64,000 bases of DNA from Xylaria sp. FL1777 (taxonomy: Eukaryota > Ascomycota > Sordariomycetes > Xylariales > Xylariaceae). Shown piece by piece: positions 63,901 through 64,000 of this stretch. A program made the translations under genes and the position numbers. A model generated the notes under the pieces. The model saw nothing but the letters and a program-made list of their open reading frames with translations. It made no database searches and was not told the DNA's origin. The stretch covers positions 124,001 through 188,000 of the forward strand of contig MU400576.1 of assembly GCA_022578965.1 (NCBI GenBank). The letters run 5' to 3'. Every line of letters starts with the position of its first letter. Position 1 is the stretch's first letter.

Positions 63901-64000
63901 ACTTACTACGTCAGAAGTGAACTACATGCGGCAGGTTCGTTAAGAGATTTCCAGAGCCGAGATCTGTGGTAGCTTCACACGACTTGTTCTCAAGGGCCAC
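60991..64000. other. gene-free right end
   Basis: Three kilobases with only short motif-free frames (for example 61148-61357 and 62288-62533). AT-leaning; no repeat or RNA gene was identified. Confidence 0.5.

Overview
The window looks like nuclear DNA of a filamentous ascomycete (Pezizomycotina, probably Sordariomycetes). The evidence is short introns (mostly 49-160 nt) with GT..AG borders and CTRAC-like branch sites, single-gene transcription units on both strands, Zn2Cys6 regulators, and clear fungal versions of SRPK, IWS1 and the Brl1/Brr6 nuclear-envelope protein. No rRNA, convincing tRNA, CRISPR or intact autonomous transposon was seen. All exon structures were deduced by hand from splice signals, reading-frame phase and family motifs. 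Nearly every model closes to a whole number of codons.

Left part (about 1-32 kb) is an accessory-type region with long gene-free stretches. In order it holds a secreted PAN/apple-like protein (+), an intronless acyl-CoA oxidase (+), a six-exon Zn2Cys6 transcription factor (+), a cysteine-rich zinc-ribbon-like protein (-), a dihydroflavonol-reductase-like SDR (-) diverging from a classical SDR (+), a membrane-anchored sulfotransferase-like P-loop protein (+), an MFS transporter (+), a ten-exon fungal CorA-like protein with a 9-nt microexon (-), and a secreted M24 metallopeptidase (+). Regulator, two oxidoreductases, a tailoring-type transferase and an exporter lie within about 17 kb. This resembles a small pathway locus without a backbone synthase; co-function is inference only.

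Right part (about 35-56 kb) is a core-gene block: a short proline/valine-rich unknown ORF (+), SR-protein kinase (+), IWS1 (-) diverging from Brl1/Brr6 (+), a NirA/Nit-4-like Zn2Cys6 regulator (+) and a polyQ C2H2 zinc-finger protein (+). Intergenic DNA here is rich in ACCTA/TAGGT words that form palindromes such as ACCTACCTAGGTAGGT. The right end (56-64 kb) contains a G-quadruplex-like tract, a 267-bp MITE with perfect 57-bp inverted repeats, a secreted/membrane arylsulfotransferase (+) of unusually high GC, and about 3 kb with no recognisable gene.
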